A stretch of 43,910 nucleotides of DNA from assembly GCF_000348905.1 (NCBI RefSeq), contig NZ_AOFT01000021.1, positions 1 to 43,910 of the forward strand, read 5' to 3'. Of the stretch, positions 31,083-39,654 are shown piece after piece; the stretch's first letter is position 1, and each line of letters begins with the position of its first letter. Made by a program: the position numbers and the translations under genes. This DNA is from Bhargavaea cecembensis DSE10 (lineage in GTDB: Bacteria > Bacillota > Bacilli > Bacillales_A > Planococcaceae). The notes beneath the pieces are model-generated. The model was not told the origin of the DNA and did no database searches. It was given only the letters and a program-made list of their open reading frames with translations.

Positions 31083-33170
31083 ATGGGGGAAGAGGAAAAA
31101 GACTACGGGAAGCATGAATGGGAGACATCACTCAAGGAAAATGTCCGGCGCTTCCTTCATCAGGCAGGGGTGCCATATACGAAGGTAGGAGAGATCGCAG
31201 ATCGGGCAATCCGGGAGGCAATGGAAGAACAAACCGAAGGAGCGGATCCGCGGATCATCTTATTCAGGACTGCCGCAGGAATGATTGAAGGTACTCCTGC
31301 CGGGAAAGAACCCGATGATCTGTTCCGGTTTGAAGAAGACGAACAGCTTCATTGGGATATACGCGATCTGCCTGCCGGGATCAGACTGCCGTTTATCCTA
31401 ATGAAACTTCATGATTTCAACCCGGCAGAATCAGGTTCTGTATGCCGGATGACAGCCGATGAAGCACGGGCGGCAGCGGAGACGGGGGACCGGTTGCTCA
31501 CAGAAGCTGATCCGGACCGGGATCTCGACCGGCAGCTCAGCCTGCTGCGGCGAGCATATGGCCGGATCCGCTATCCGGAACCGGCAGACGATCAGTCGGC
31601 GACGCCGGTGTTAAGCGAGCAGGACGCGGAAGGGCCTAAAGGAAAACGGTGGTGGGCGCCAGGGGCCGGCCTTCTCGCCGCAGTCGGACTCCTGATCGCT
31701 GCGGCATTCATACTCCCCGCTTGGGCGGGACCGGTAGATGCCGCTTACGTCAAGAAGCTGGAATCCCGGTTTGATGAAGAGAAGGAGCGATTCCAGGAAA
31801 AGATCGGTGCGGCCGACATGGAGATGAGACACGACTTCATTACAATTCAGCAAGCGGAGCCGGAATTCAGGATGTTCATCTCAAGACTTGATCGTGCAGT
31901 ACAAAAGGGTGAGGCACCGACAAAGAAGGAAGTGACAAAGGAATTTTCCGAAATCCTGGATGTGTTCGACTTGCCTTCAGAAATGGCCCGGCAGCTCAGT
32001 GAACAGCCGATACAAGATGATCAATACAAGAGCCGGGAATTCGTGCGGTTATTCGAGGCTCGTAAGAATGAGCTGGAGATGCTCTTATCAAACCGTCTAA
32101 TGGAAAATAAGAAATTTATAGAGGCTTCTATTGATAATGGTAAGTTTGATAAAGAAGGTTTCTTCGCTAAATCTGAGGACTACCCCGAACCTCTCCGGCA
32201 TGCCCTGCAGCTAATGGAGCAGGAAGGGTATGAGCTGTCGGAAAAGGTCATGTACATGGGTGATCAGGTCTATGTAATTCCCGACAAACTGCCGACACTG
32301 GGTGAACATGCGGATGGGCTGGAAGAGTCAGTGGCCAGGGTGGTCAATCTGGCCGATAGGATGCCGCCAATGATTGAAGGATTAACGGGTCATCCGACAG
32401 AAGACCTGGTGAAAACGTTAAACGAATTAGAGGAACTGGCCGTTAACCGGGAAGCGGATGATCACTGGAACGTGCCGAATGAAATGGCCACCACTTACTT
32501 CAGAGAATTTGTATTCGGGGGCGAGAGCGGCAGGGTGTTCGGAGAGGATGGAAAAGTTTTGCCGGAACGGAGAGAGCTCTGGAAGCAGCTGGCCGACCGC
32601 CCGGAGTCGCCTTCCGGGAAGATATTGTTGCCGATCGTCGATGAGATGGAAAAGACAGGATGGAAGCGGTCGAAGTCTTATAACCTTCTGAGAATCGGGA
32701 ACTATCAATTTGCCCTGAGAAGCACTAATGACAAGCATGCTGGAAGCTCGGAAGCGGAGGAATATTTCTTCGAGGATGGTTCTTTTGCAAACCCTGATTT
32801 CCGGGTAAGAATTGAAACTTTATATCGGGAATTGTCGGATGCTGAAGATCGGTTACTGCTGTCGGACAGCACGCCGGTTATGGTGGCTGCTCTCTCATTA
32901 ATGGCGGCCGACAGGAAAGATGTCACCATGATGGAAATGCTTTCTGCAGATGAAAACCCGGCTCATATTACAAGCATATCTGAAAGAGGACTGACAGAAG
33001 CGCTTGATGAGGTGAATCTCGCATTCGATGAACGCACGATTCATCCCCATGAGACAGGTTTAAGGGCACCGGTGAGTGTCTATCCATTCTCCGGTTTTGA
33101 ACAGCCACAGATATGGATGACTTACACCCCCGAAGGCCTCTGGCTCATAGACCGCCAGGACGCCCCGTAA
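31083..33170 (+). CDS. Unrecognised membrane protein: sigma-factor-like cytoplasmic domain, one helix, large extracytoplasmic domain
   Basis: I do not recognise this 695-residue protein as a named family. Residues 17-70 look like ECF sigma region 2: VRRFLHQAGVPYTKVGEIAD is placed like the helix before the conserved EDLVQE block, and PRIILFRTAAGMI like the WLFRIARN block. Residues 85-142 resemble region 4: DIRDLPAGIRLPFILMKLHD fits the LPxxxRxxFxLxxxxG pattern, followed by a weak helix-turn-helix (PAESGSVCRMTADEARAA). A linker leads to one membrane helix (about 192-214) and some 480 charged outside residues with a coiled-coil-like start (residues 224-240). The ATG follows AAAAGGGTGTGTGAA. It is monocistronic. 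A decayed sigma or a tethered regulator is inference; a chance likeness is possible. Confidence 0.75.
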   Translation: MGEEEKDYGKHEWETSLKENVRRFLHQAGVPYTKVGEIADRAIREAMEEQTEGADPRIILFRTAAGMIEGTPAGKEPDDLFRFEEDEQLHWDIRDLPAGIRLPFILMKLHDFNPAESGSVCRMTADEARAAAETGDRLLTEADPDRDLDRQLSLLRRAYGRIRYPEPADDQSATPVLSEQDAEGPKGKRWWAPGAGLLAAVGLLIAAAFILPAWAGPVDAAYVKKLESRFDEEKERFQEKIGAADMEMRHDFITIQQAEPEFRMFISRLDRAVQKGEAPTKKEVTKEFSEILDVFDLPSEMARQLSEQPIQDDQYKSREFVRLFEARKNELEMLLSNRLMENKKFIEASIDNGKFDKEGFFAKSEDYPEPLRHALQLMEQEGYELSEKVMYMGDQVYVIPDKLPTLGEHADGLEESVARVVNLADRMPPMIEGLTGHPTEDLVKTLNELEELAVNREADDHWNVPNEMATTYFREFVFGGESGRVFGEDGKVLPERRELWKQLADRPESPSGKILLPIVDEMEKTGWKRSKSYNLLRIGNYQFALRSTNDKHAGSSEAEEYFFEDGSFANPDFRVRIETLYRELSDAEDRLLLSDSTPVMVAALSLMAADRKDVTMMEMLSADENPAHITSISERGLTEALDEVNLAFDERTIHPHETGLRAPVSVYPFSGFEQPQIWMTYTPEGLWLIDRQDAP

Positions 33171-33183
33171 CCCCGGCCGCTTT

Positions 33184-33212
33184 TTGCCGTAAGCCCAGCC
33201 GTATGGTATAAT
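33184..33212 (+). promoter_or_regulatory. Sigma-A promoter of yugI
   Basis: TTGCCG (33184-33189) and a perfect TATAAT (33207-33212) are spaced by 17 nt, immediately after the preceding gene's stop. Confidence 0.75.
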
Positions 33213-33265
33213 TTACAATGGCCAAATGGCAGATTCGTAAATCAAAGCGATTGGGAGCGGTATTT

Positions 33266-33634
33266 ATGGCAAATTATCAAACGGGAGATGTCGTGACCGG
33301 GAAGGTCGCCGGCATCCAGCCATACGGGGCATTTATCGCCCTGGACAAGGATACGCAAGGCCTCGTCCACATTTCAGAAATCACCTATGGTTTCGTTAAG
33401 GACGTCAATGATTATCTGACAGTCGGAGAAGAAGTAAAGGTGAAAGTGCTTGATGTTGATGAGGAAGCAGGAAAGATCAGCCTCTCGCTCCGCGCACTTC
33501 AGGAACGCCCGCAGACACGCCGGGAAGACCGCCCAAGAAAATCCCTCCAGGACCGTATCGATGAACGTGAGCCGGACGGATTCAACACGCTCCGTGATAA
33601 ACTCCAGGACTGGATCCGCCAGTCCGGACAATGA
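33266..33634 (+). CDS. yugI: S1-domain RNA-binding protein YugI (general stress protein 13 family)
   Basis: This 122-residue protein has one S1 RNA-binding domain (about residues 5-76): GDVVTGKVAGIQPYGAFIAL, the following QGLVHISEI and the VKVLDVDEEAGKISLSLRAL block. The C-terminal part is basic and disordered up to the conserved GFNTLRDKLQDWI end, the same layout as B. subtilis YugI, which associates with ribosomes. The ATG at 33266 is preceded by GGGAGCGG. A long terminator follows and is shared with the convergent regulator gene. Confidence 0.9.
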   Translation: MANYQTGDVVTGKVAGIQPYGAFIALDKDTQGLVHISEITYGFVKDVNDYLTVGEEVKVKVLDVDEEAGKISLSLRALQERPQTRREDRPRKSLQDRIDEREPDGFNTLRDKLQDWIRQSGQ

Positions 33635-33640
33635 TGATCA

Positions 33641-33693
33641 AAAAAAGCAAGGAAGCCCGGCCGGCAGCAGCCGGACGCTTCCTTGCTTTTTTA
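33641..33693 (+). terminator. Bidirectional terminator between yugI and the roc regulator
   Basis: AAAAAGCAAGGAAGC pairs with GCTTCCTTGCTTTTT; the loop holds a further GC-rich inverted repeat (CCGGC/GCCGG). Both convergent genes end here. Confidence 0.9.
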
Positions 33694-33706
33694 TTTCGGT
33701 CAACTT

Positions 33707-35020
33707 TCATTGGCCGTTCCGGATTTTCTTCAGGTGATACTGGAGATTCTGGCGGCTCATGCCAAGTGCCTGGGCCGCTTTTGTGACATTTCCTTCAAAT
33801 ACATTCATCACTTTGGTCAGATAATAATCTTCCGCTTCGCGAAGATAAGTATCGAGGGGAAGAAACTCTTGCCCTTCGCTCATGACAAAGTCCTGTGGCC
33901 GCTTGGCCGGAGAGAATTCCTCCTGCACTTTCAGCTTGAAATGGTGGGGCAGAAGGTCCTGGTTGATCTCTGTCTCCGTCGTAAGCAGTGAAGTGATCTC
34001 TTCCAGAAGCAGTTCAACTTCCTTCAGATTGCCCGGCCACGTATAGGAATCGAATGTTTCCCGGACTTCGGGGGAAAGCCCCCGTACTGCCGAGCCGAAT
34101 CGCCGGCGGTGGCGCTCCAGGTAATCGTCGATGAACGGCCACAGGTCGGCCATCCTCTTTCTGAGCGGCGGGATATAGATCGTGATGGATGAAAAGAAAT
34201 AGTAGAGCCCTTTCAATAGAGACCCGTTTGCAATCAGGTCGAAAGCATCCCCGCCGATGCTGGCGATGTACTGCCTTGAATCATCACCGAGGGATTCGAG
34301 TTCCCTGAGCAGCTCTTCCTGCAGCTTGATCGGCATCAGGTCAATCCGGTCGCAGAAAACTGTGCAGGTCTCTTCTTTGCTGATCGCTTTCATCGTCCGG
34401 TGGATGTCAGCGGAGTCCAGTCCCGGGCAAAAGAGGGTGTAGTACGGGCTCCCTGCATTAGCCGAATCGTTGTGCATCGCGCCGGCAAGAAGATCTTTTC
34501 CGGTACCGGTTTCCCCGGTCAGCAAAACAGGAAGGTCCGCATCAGCCGCTTTTTTTGCCGTGGCAATGACGGATTTCATCGCTTCGCTTTCAGCTGTGAT
34601 GGAAGTAAACGATATGGTCTCATCATAGGTCCGGAGCGGCTGGTAGACGAACTTTTCCAGCGTGGTTACGTCCCGGGCAAGTTCCACCGCTCCGATCATC
34701 CCTTCCGGACCGATGACCGGATAGGTGTCATTGACGGTGGTGATCTCCTGTCCGTTCCGGTTCCAGTAGGTCTGCTTGACATTCCGAACCGGTTCTCCGC
34801 TTTTGATGACTTTCATGAGCGTGCTTTCCTCCTGGCCAAACCGGAACATGTCCAGAACACTGCGGTCTGCAAGGTCATCCAGGTCGAGCCCTTCAATCTG
34901 CTTCATTTTTTCATTGTAGATGACGGTCCTTCCATTCATATCAACGGCGTGGATGCCGAGCGCGGCATGTTCCACGGCGAATTCGTAGAAGGGCCATAGC
35001 GAGTCTTTTTCGATAGCCAT
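33707..35020 (-). CDS. RocR-like regulator: PAS domain, degenerate AAA+ domain and Fis-type HTH
   Basis: This 437-residue regulator has a PAS domain (about 10-120), an AAA+ domain (about 140-370) and a C-terminal Fis helix-turn-helix (NVTKAAQALGMSRQNLQYHL). The order is that of RocR-type sigma-54 activators. Walker A is intact (GETGTGKD), but the GAFTGA loop that contacts sigma-54 is absent between Walker A and B, Walker B reads TVFCDRIDL with Arg in place of the catalytic Glu, and the arginine-finger block reads LLKGLYYFFSS instead of FREDLYYRL. Sigma-54 activation therefore looks lost. The ATG at 35020 follows GAGGTGG. It faces rocA across overlapping promoters, so control of arginine, ornithine or proline catabolism is inferred. 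Confidence 0.85.
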   Translation of the reverse strand: MAIEKDSLWPFYEFAVEHAALGIHAVDMNGRTVIYNEKMKQIEGLDLDDLADRSVLDMFRFGQEESTLMKVIKSGEPVRNVKQTYWNRNGQEITTVNDTYPVIGPEGMIGAVELARDVTTLEKFVYQPLRTYDETISFTSITAESEAMKSVIATAKKAADADLPVLLTGETGTGKDLLAGAMHNDSANAGSPYYTLFCPGLDSADIHRTMKAISKEETCTVFCDRIDLMPIKLQEELLRELESLGDDSRQYIASIGGDAFDLIANGSLLKGLYYFFSSITIYIPPLRKRMADLWPFIDDYLERHRRRFGSAVRGLSPEVRETFDSYTWPGNLKEVELLLEEITSLLTTETEINQDLLPHHFKLKVQEEFSPAKRPQDFVMSEGQEFLPLDTYLREAEDYYLTKVMNVFEGNVTKAAQALGMSRQNLQYHLKKIRNGQ

Positions 35021-35041
35021 GGTCCACCTCAAAATAGTTTT

Positions 35042-35078
35042 TTGCGTTTTTCAAATGATTTAGACTTGAAATTCGCAA
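35042..35078. promoter_or_regulatory. Dyad operator candidate between the regulator and rocA
   Basis: TTGCGTTTTTCAA (35042-35054) and TTGAAATTCGCAA (35066-35078) are inverted copies matching at 11 of 13 positions with an 11-nt spacer. The right arm contains the -35 hexamer of the rocA promoter, so a bound dimer would directly affect that promoter. Confidence 0.6.
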
Positions 35079-35094
35079 TGATCTTTTGCATTAT
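35066..35094 (+). promoter_or_regulatory. Sigma-A type promoter of rocA
   Basis: TTGAAA (35066-35071) and CATTAT (35089-35094) are spaced by 17 nt. No GG-N10-GC sigma-54 element is present in the 143-nt divergent region. Confidence 0.55.
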
Positions 35095-35121
35095 TATAAG
35101 TGTGAAACGAAAAGAGCGCAA
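35093..35121 (-). promoter_or_regulatory. Sigma-A promoter of the roc regulator
   Basis: On the minus strand TTGCGC (35116-35121) and a perfect TATAAT (35093-35098) are spaced by 17 nt. Its -10 overlaps the rocA -10, so the two promoters cannot be occupied together. Confidence 0.6.
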
Positions 35122-35163
35122 ATTTTTTTAGCGTCTCGAACATAATTAGGAGGAGGAGTTCAA

Positions 35164-36708
35164 TTGATTCCTTACAAACACGAGCCACTTACGGACTTTA
35201 CGAATGAAGAGAACCGCCGTGCATACGAGCAGGGGTTCGAGGTAGTTAAAGAGTACCTCGGACAGGAAGTCCCGCTGATCATCGGCGGAGAGCGCATCTA
35301 CACCGATGAGAAAATGGAAAACTTCAACCCTTCCAACCGTGAAGAGATCATCGGATATGTATCAAAGGCAACTCAGGAACACGCAGAAAAGGCGATGCAG
35401 GTCGCGCAAGAGACATTCAAGACCTGGCGCAAGGTGAAGCCTGAAGTCCGCGCGGATGTTCTTTTCCGTGCAGCGGCAATTGCACGCCGCCGCAAGTTCG
35501 AACTTTCGGCACTCCTGTCCAAGGAAGCCGGCAAGCCTTGGCCGGAAGCGGATGCTGATGTGGCAGAAGGAATCGACTTCCTCGAATACTACGGCCGTCA
35601 GATGGTCGCCATGAAAGACGGTGTTCCGATCGCACAGCGCCCGGGCGAAGATAACCGCTTCAACTATATCCCGCTTGGAGTCGGCGTCGTCATCTCGCCT
35701 TGGAACTTCGCGTTTGCCATCATGGCGGGAACAGCGGTTGCTGCTGCGGTAACGGGCAATACGGTTCTTCTGAAGCCGGCTTCCAATACATCAGTGATCG
35801 CCTATAAGTTTGTCGAGCTCATGGAACAGGCAGGCCTCCCTGCGGGCGTCATCAACTTTGTGCCCGGCTCCAGCCGCGATATCGGCGACTACCTTGTCGA
35901 TCATCCGAAGACCCGCTTCGTCAGCTTTACTGGTTCCCGTAACGTGGGCGTGCGCATCTTTGAGCGTGCAGCAAAAGTCCAGGAAGGCCAGATCTGGCTC
36001 AAGCGTGTCATCGCGGAAATGGGCGGCAAGGACACGATTGTCGTCGACAACGATGCTGACCTTGAACTTGCAGCACAGTCGATCGTCAAGTCCGCATTCG
36101 GATTCAGCGGCCAGAAGTGCTCGGCATGCTCGCGCGCAGTGATCGTGGGAGATGTCTACGACCAAGTGCTTGACCGCGTGACGGAGCTGACAAAAGAACT
36201 CACAGTCGGCGACCCGGAAGACTACAACAACTTCATGGGGCCTGTTATCGACAAAGCGTCCTATGACAAGATCCTTGAATATGTAGAAATCGGGAAAAAA
36301 GAAGGCCGTCTGGTACTCGGCGGGACAGGCGATGACTCGAAAGGCTACTTCGTCAACCCGACCATTTTTGCGGATGTTGACCCGGAAGCCCGCATCATGC
36401 AGGAAGAGATCTTCGGGCCAGTCGTTGCCTTCACAAAGGCGAAAGACTTCGACGAAGCGATTGATATTGCCAACAACACGGACTATGGCCTGACGGGCGC
36501 GGTCATCTCCAACAACCGCTTCCATCTCGAAAAAGCGCGTGAGGACTTCCATGTCGGAAACCTCTACTTCAACCGGGGCTGCACGGCAGCAGTAGTCGGC
36601 TATCAGCCATTCGGCGGATTCAATATGTCCGGAACCGACTCGAAAGCGGGCGGCCCTGACTATCTTGCACTTCACATGCAGGCAAAGACCGTTTCCGAGA
36701 TGCACTGA
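35164..36708 (+). CDS. rocA: 1-pyrroline-5-carboxylate dehydrogenase (RocA/PutC)
   Basis: This 514-residue aldehyde dehydrogenase oxidises L-glutamate gamma-semialdehyde to glutamate with NAD+, the shared last step of proline and of arginine/ornithine breakdown. The catalytic Cys is in [10 protein letters not shown], the general-base Glu in VIAEMGGKD, and the NAD loop is SFTGSRNVG. Length and the N-terminal [18 protein letters not shown] stretch match the Bacillus RocA/PutC group. The start is TTG at 35164, 7 nt after AGGAGGAGG. It is followed by a terminator and then rocD. Confidence 0.95.
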   Translation: MIPYKHEPLTDFTNEENRRAYEQGFEVVKEYLGQEVPLIIGGERIYTDEKMENFNPSNREEIIGYVSKATQEHAEKAMQVAQETFKTWRKVKPEVRADVLFRAAAIARRRKFELSALLSKEAGKPWPEADADVAEGIDFLEYYGRQMVAMKDGVPIAQRPGEDNRFNYIPLGVGVVISPWNFAFAIMAGTAVAAAVTGNTVLLKPASNTSVIAYKFVELMEQAGLPAGVINFVPGSSRDIGDYLVDHPKTRFVSFTGSRNVGVRIFERAAKVQEGQIWLKRVIAEMGGKDTIVVDNDADLELAAQSIVKSAFGFSGQKCSACSRAVIVGDVYDQVLDRVTELTKELTVGDPEDYNNFMGPVIDKASYDKILEYVEIGKKEGRLVLGGTGDDSKGYFVNPTIFADVDPEARIMQEEIFGPVVAFTKAKDFDEAIDIANNTDYGLTGAVISNNRFHLEKAREDFHVGNLYFNRGCTAAVVGYQPFGGFNMSGTDSKAGGPDYLALHMQAKTVSEMH

Positions 36709-36741
36709 TTGCCAGAAAAGGTCTATACTATTAGCTAACTG

Positions 36742-36773
36742 AAGGCGGACTGCTCTTTGTGAGTCCGCCTTTT
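36742..36773 (+). terminator. Terminator between rocA and rocD
   Basis: AAGGCGGACT pairs perfectly with AGTCCGCCTT over a 10-nt loop, followed by TT and a mixed AT tail. It would limit read-through from rocA into rocD. Confidence 0.75.
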
Positions 36774-36785
36774 ATATGAGGGAGG

Positions 36786-37988
36786 ATGAGAAGGATGACA
36801 AAGACACAACAGATCATTGAACAGACGGATAAGTACGGCGCGAGAAACTACAATCCGCTGCCGATCGTCATTTCTGAGGCAGAAGGGGTATGGGTAAAGG
36901 ATCCTGAAGGAAATGAGTATATGGATATGCTTTCCGCTTATTCCGCGGTGAACCAGGGCCACCGCCACCCGAAAATCATCCAGGCACTGAAGGACCAGGC
37001 AGACCGGGTGACACTCACGTCCCGTGCGTTCCACAATGACCAGCTGGCCCCGTGGTATGAAAAAGTCTCAAGCCTGACCGGCAAGGGCATGGTCCTGCCG
37101 ATGAACACCGGTGCAGAAGCAGTCGAGACTGCTTTCAAGGCGGCACGCCGCTGGGCTTACGATGTAAAAGGTGTCGAAGAGGGCAAGGCGGAAATCATCG
37201 TCTGCAACGGCAACTTCCACGGCCGTACGATGACTGCTGTTTCTATGTCATCCGATCCCGAATATCAGCGCGGTTTCGGCCCGATGCTTCCGGGAATCGT
37301 CCACATCGATTACGGCGATCTCGAAGCACTAAAAGGCGCTGTCAATGAAAATACCGCTGCAATCATCCTCGAACCAATCCAGGGCGAGGCGGGCATCATC
37401 ATTCCCCGGGAAGGCTTCCTGAAAGAAGCGCGGGAGTTCTGCCGTGAGAACAATGTGCTCTTCATCGCAGACGAAATCCAGGCCGGGCTTGCACGCACGG
37501 GCAAAATGTTCGCATGCGAGTGGGAGGGTGTCGACCCGGATATGTATATTCTCGGCAAGGCCCTTGGGGGCGGCGTGTTCCCGATTTCCTGCGTCGCTGC
37601 AGACAAGGATGTCCTCGGTGTATTTAATCCGGGTTCCCACGGCTCGACATTCGGCGGAAACCCAATGGCATGCGCAGTGTCAATCGCTTCCCTCGAGGTG
37701 CTTGAAGAAGAGAATCTGGCGGAAAAAGCCCTCGAACTCGGTGAATACTTCATGGCCGAACTGAGCAAAATCGACAACACGGACATCAAGGAAGTCCGCG
37801 GCCGCGGGCTCTTCATCGGCGTCGAGCTTCATACTGAAGCACGTCCATACTGCGAGAAACTAAAAGAACTCGGCCTGCTCTGCAAGGAAACACATGATAC
37901 GGTGATCCGTTTTGCTCCACCACTCATCATCTCGAAACAAGAGATTGACTGGGCACTCGGCAAAATCCGCGAGGTATTTACGGCATAA
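36786..37988 (+). CDS. rocD: Ornithine aminotransferase RocD
   Basis: This 400-residue PLP enzyme transfers the delta-amino group of ornithine to 2-oxoglutarate, giving glutamate semialdehyde, which RocA then oxidises. Motifs include [18 protein letters not shown] near the N-terminus, [12 protein letters not shown], the aspartate that binds the pyridine nitrogen in [14 protein letters not shown], and the PLP lysine in LGKALGGG. The start could be ATG 36786 or the ATG four codons later at 36795; AGGGAGGATGAGAAGG favours the second. A 27-aa-scale N-terminal extension is absent. It lies 78 nt after rocA, behind a terminator. Confidence 0.95.
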   Translation: MRRMTKTQQIIEQTDKYGARNYNPLPIVISEAEGVWVKDPEGNEYMDMLSAYSAVNQGHRHPKIIQALKDQADRVTLTSRAFHNDQLAPWYEKVSSLTGKGMVLPMNTGAEAVETAFKAARRWAYDVKGVEEGKAEIIVCNGNFHGRTMTAVSMSSDPEYQRGFGPMLPGIVHIDYGDLEALKGAVNENTAAIILEPIQGEAGIIIPREGFLKEAREFCRENNVLFIADEIQAGLARTGKMFACEWEGVDPDMYILGKALGGGVFPISCVAADKDVLGVFNPGSHGSTFGGNPMACAVSIASLEVLEEENLAEKALELGEYFMAELSKIDNTDIKEVRGRGLFIGVELHTEARPYCEKLKELGLLCKETHDTVIRFAPPLIISKQEIDWALGKIREVFTA

Positions 37989-38039
37989 TCAGTGTGTATG
38001 AATTGTGAACTTGAGTCCACATTGAACCGTTGAACTATG

Positions 38040-38045
38040 TTACAA
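38040..38045 (+). promoter_or_regulatory. -10 box of the glutamate dehydrogenase gene
   Basis: TACAAT lies 46 nt before the ATG. No good -35 is found at 17 nt, although TTGAAC and a second TTGAAC-like repeat (attGAACCGTTGAAC) lie just upstream and could be an activator site. Confidence 0.45.
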
Positions 38046-38090
38046 TATTGCCGAGCATCCTATTATGATTTAAAGAGGCGAATCAATACC

Positions 38091-39335
38091 ATGAGCGAGA
38101 ACACAAATCTTGTTACCTCCACACAAAAAGTAATCCATGAAGCACTGGATAAATTGGGCTACGATGAAGGCATGTACGAACTGCTGAAAGCGCCCATCCG
38201 CATGACGGAAGTCCGGATTCCGATCCGTATGGACGACGGAAAAGTCAAGGTATTCACAGGTTACCGCGCGCAGCACAACGATGCCGTCGGTCCGACAAAG
38301 GGCGGAGTGCGTTTCCACCCGGGCGTTTCGGCTGATGAAGTCCGTGCGCTGTCGATGTGGATGACGATGAAAGCCGGAATCGTTGACCTGCCTTATGGCG
38401 GGGGCAAGGGCGGCATCATCTGTGATCCCCGTGAAATGTCCATGGGAGAACTCGAGCGCCTGAGCCGCGGGTATGTACGTGCGCTCAGCCAGGTGATGGG
38501 GCCTGCAAAGGATATTCCTGCGCCTGACGTTATGACCAACGCACAGATCATGGCTTGGATGATGGATGAATACAGCCGGATCGACGAGTTCAACTCCCCG
38601 GGCTTCATTACAGGCAAGCCGATCGTCCTCGGCGGTTCGCAGGGACGTGACCGTGCGACTGCTGAAGGCGTCATCATCTCGATCCGTGAAGCGGCAAAGC
38701 GCATCGGTATCGAAGTCGAAGGCGCGCGTGTCATCATCCAGGGCTTCGGAAACGCCGGAAGCTACCTCTCCAAGTTCCTCCACGACGCCGGGGCGAAAGT
38801 CATCGCGATCTCGGATGCATACGGAGCGCTTCATAATCCGGATGGCCTGGATATCGACTATCTCCTTGACCGTCGCGACAGCTTCGGGACGGTGACCACT
38901 CTGTTCGAAGACACCATCACAAACGACGAGATGTTCAAGCTTGACTGCGACATCCTCGTTCCTGCAGCGCTGGAGAACCAGCTCCATGAAGGCAATGCTC
39001 ACGACATCAAAGCGAAAATCGTCGTTGAAGCGGCCAACGGGGCTTCCACTTCGGAAGCGACGAAGATCATGACTGAGCGCGGAATCTTCCTCGTTCCGGA
39101 TGTGCTTGCAAGTGCAGGCGGCGTCACGGTTTCTTACTTCGAATGGGTCCAGAACAACCAAGGTTACTACTGGACCGAGGAAGAAGTCCATGAGAAGCTG
39201 TACCAGAAGATGACCGAGGCATTTGAAAATGTCTATAATACAGCCAAATCCCGCAACATCGATATGCGTCTCGCTGCATACATGGTCGGCATCCGCAGAA
39301 CCGCTGAAGCTGCCCGTTTCCGCGGCTGGGCGTGA
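38091..39335 (+). CDS. NAD-dependent glutamate dehydrogenase (RocG/GudB type)
   Basis: This 414-residue enzyme converts glutamate to 2-oxoglutarate and ammonia, the final step after RocA. The substrate-binding GGVRFHPGVS, the PYGGGKGGI catalytic-lysine motif and the Rossmann loop IIQGFGNAGSYLSKFL are intact, and the C-terminal block AAYMVGIRRTAEAARFRGW is typical of Bacillus RocG/GudB. RocG and GudB cannot be told apart here, but the place after rocA and rocD suggests a catabolic role. The ATG at 38091 follows AAAGAGGCGAATCAATACC; the longer open frame from 38037 is rejected. Confidence 0.95.
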   Translation: MSENTNLVTSTQKVIHEALDKLGYDEGMYELLKAPIRMTEVRIPIRMDDGKVKVFTGYRAQHNDAVGPTKGGVRFHPGVSADEVRALSMWMTMKAGIVDLPYGGGKGGIICDPREMSMGELERLSRGYVRALSQVMGPAKDIPAPDVMTNAQIMAWMMDEYSRIDEFNSPGFITGKPIVLGGSQGRDRATAEGVIISIREAAKRIGIEVEGARVIIQGFGNAGSYLSKFLHDAGAKVIAISDAYGALHNPDGLDIDYLLDRRDSFGTVTTLFEDTITNDEMFKLDCDILVPAALENQLHEGNAHDIKAKIVVEAANGASTSEATKIMTERGIFLVPDVLASAGGVTVSYFEWVQNNQGYYWTEEEVHEKLYQKMTEAFENVYNTAKSRNIDMRLAAYMVGIRRTAEAARFRGWA

Positions 39336-39347
39336 GGTAACAAGTCA

Positions 39348-39379
39348 GGACCGTCCCCGGATCGGGGACGGTCCCTTTT
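39348..39379 (+). terminator. Terminator between the glutamate dehydrogenase gene and the DUF378 gene
   Basis: GGACCGTCCCCG pairs perfectly with CGGGGACGGTCC over a 3-nt loop, followed by CTTTT. Convergent genes flank it. Confidence 0.88.
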
Positions 39380-39380
39380 G

Positions 39381-39653
39381 TCATTTCTCTTCCATCATTC
39401 CTGCCGGCGGACGTGTCTGCCATTCGTACTCGTCCTGTTCAACCCGCTGGTGCCGTTCCGGTTCATCCTTGAACAGATAGCTGAGGCTTACCAGACCGGC
39501 AAGTGCGATAATCCCATAGATGATCCGTGCGATCAGGGTATCCCTGCCACCGGCCAGATCAGCGACGACATCAAATCCCATCAGTGCTTCCAGCCCCCAG
39601 TTGAGGGCGCCGATGATGGTGAGTGCAAGAGCGATTTTGCGGAAAGCTTCCAT
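39381..39653 (-). CDS. DUF378 small membrane protein
   Basis: This 90-residue protein has two membrane helices and the DUF378 core ALTIIGALNWGLEALMGFD followed by LIARIIYGIIALAGL. The C-terminal tail is charged. The function of DUF378 proteins is unknown. The true start is ATG 39653; the longer frame to 39788 covers the opposite promoter region. The ribosome-binding site AGGAGGTG lies inside a perfect 6-bp hairpin (39655-39671) one base before the start codon. Confidence 0.85.
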   Translation of the reverse strand: MEAFRKIALALTIIGALNWGLEALMGFDVVADLAGGRDTLIARIIYGIIALAGLVSLSYLFKDEPERHQRVEQDEYEWQTRPPAGMMEEK

Positions 39654-39654
39654 T

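Noticed and set aside
35021-35163. A sigma-54 promoter for rocA, as expected for a RocR-controlled gene
   Set aside because: I read the region on both strands for GG-N10-GC and found none; the only GG pairs belong to the ribosome-binding sites.
38070-39191. A 373-codon minus-strand open frame over the glutamate dehydrogenase gene
   Set aside because: It is antisense to a clear enzyme gene, has no start signals, and shows shadow-like composition.
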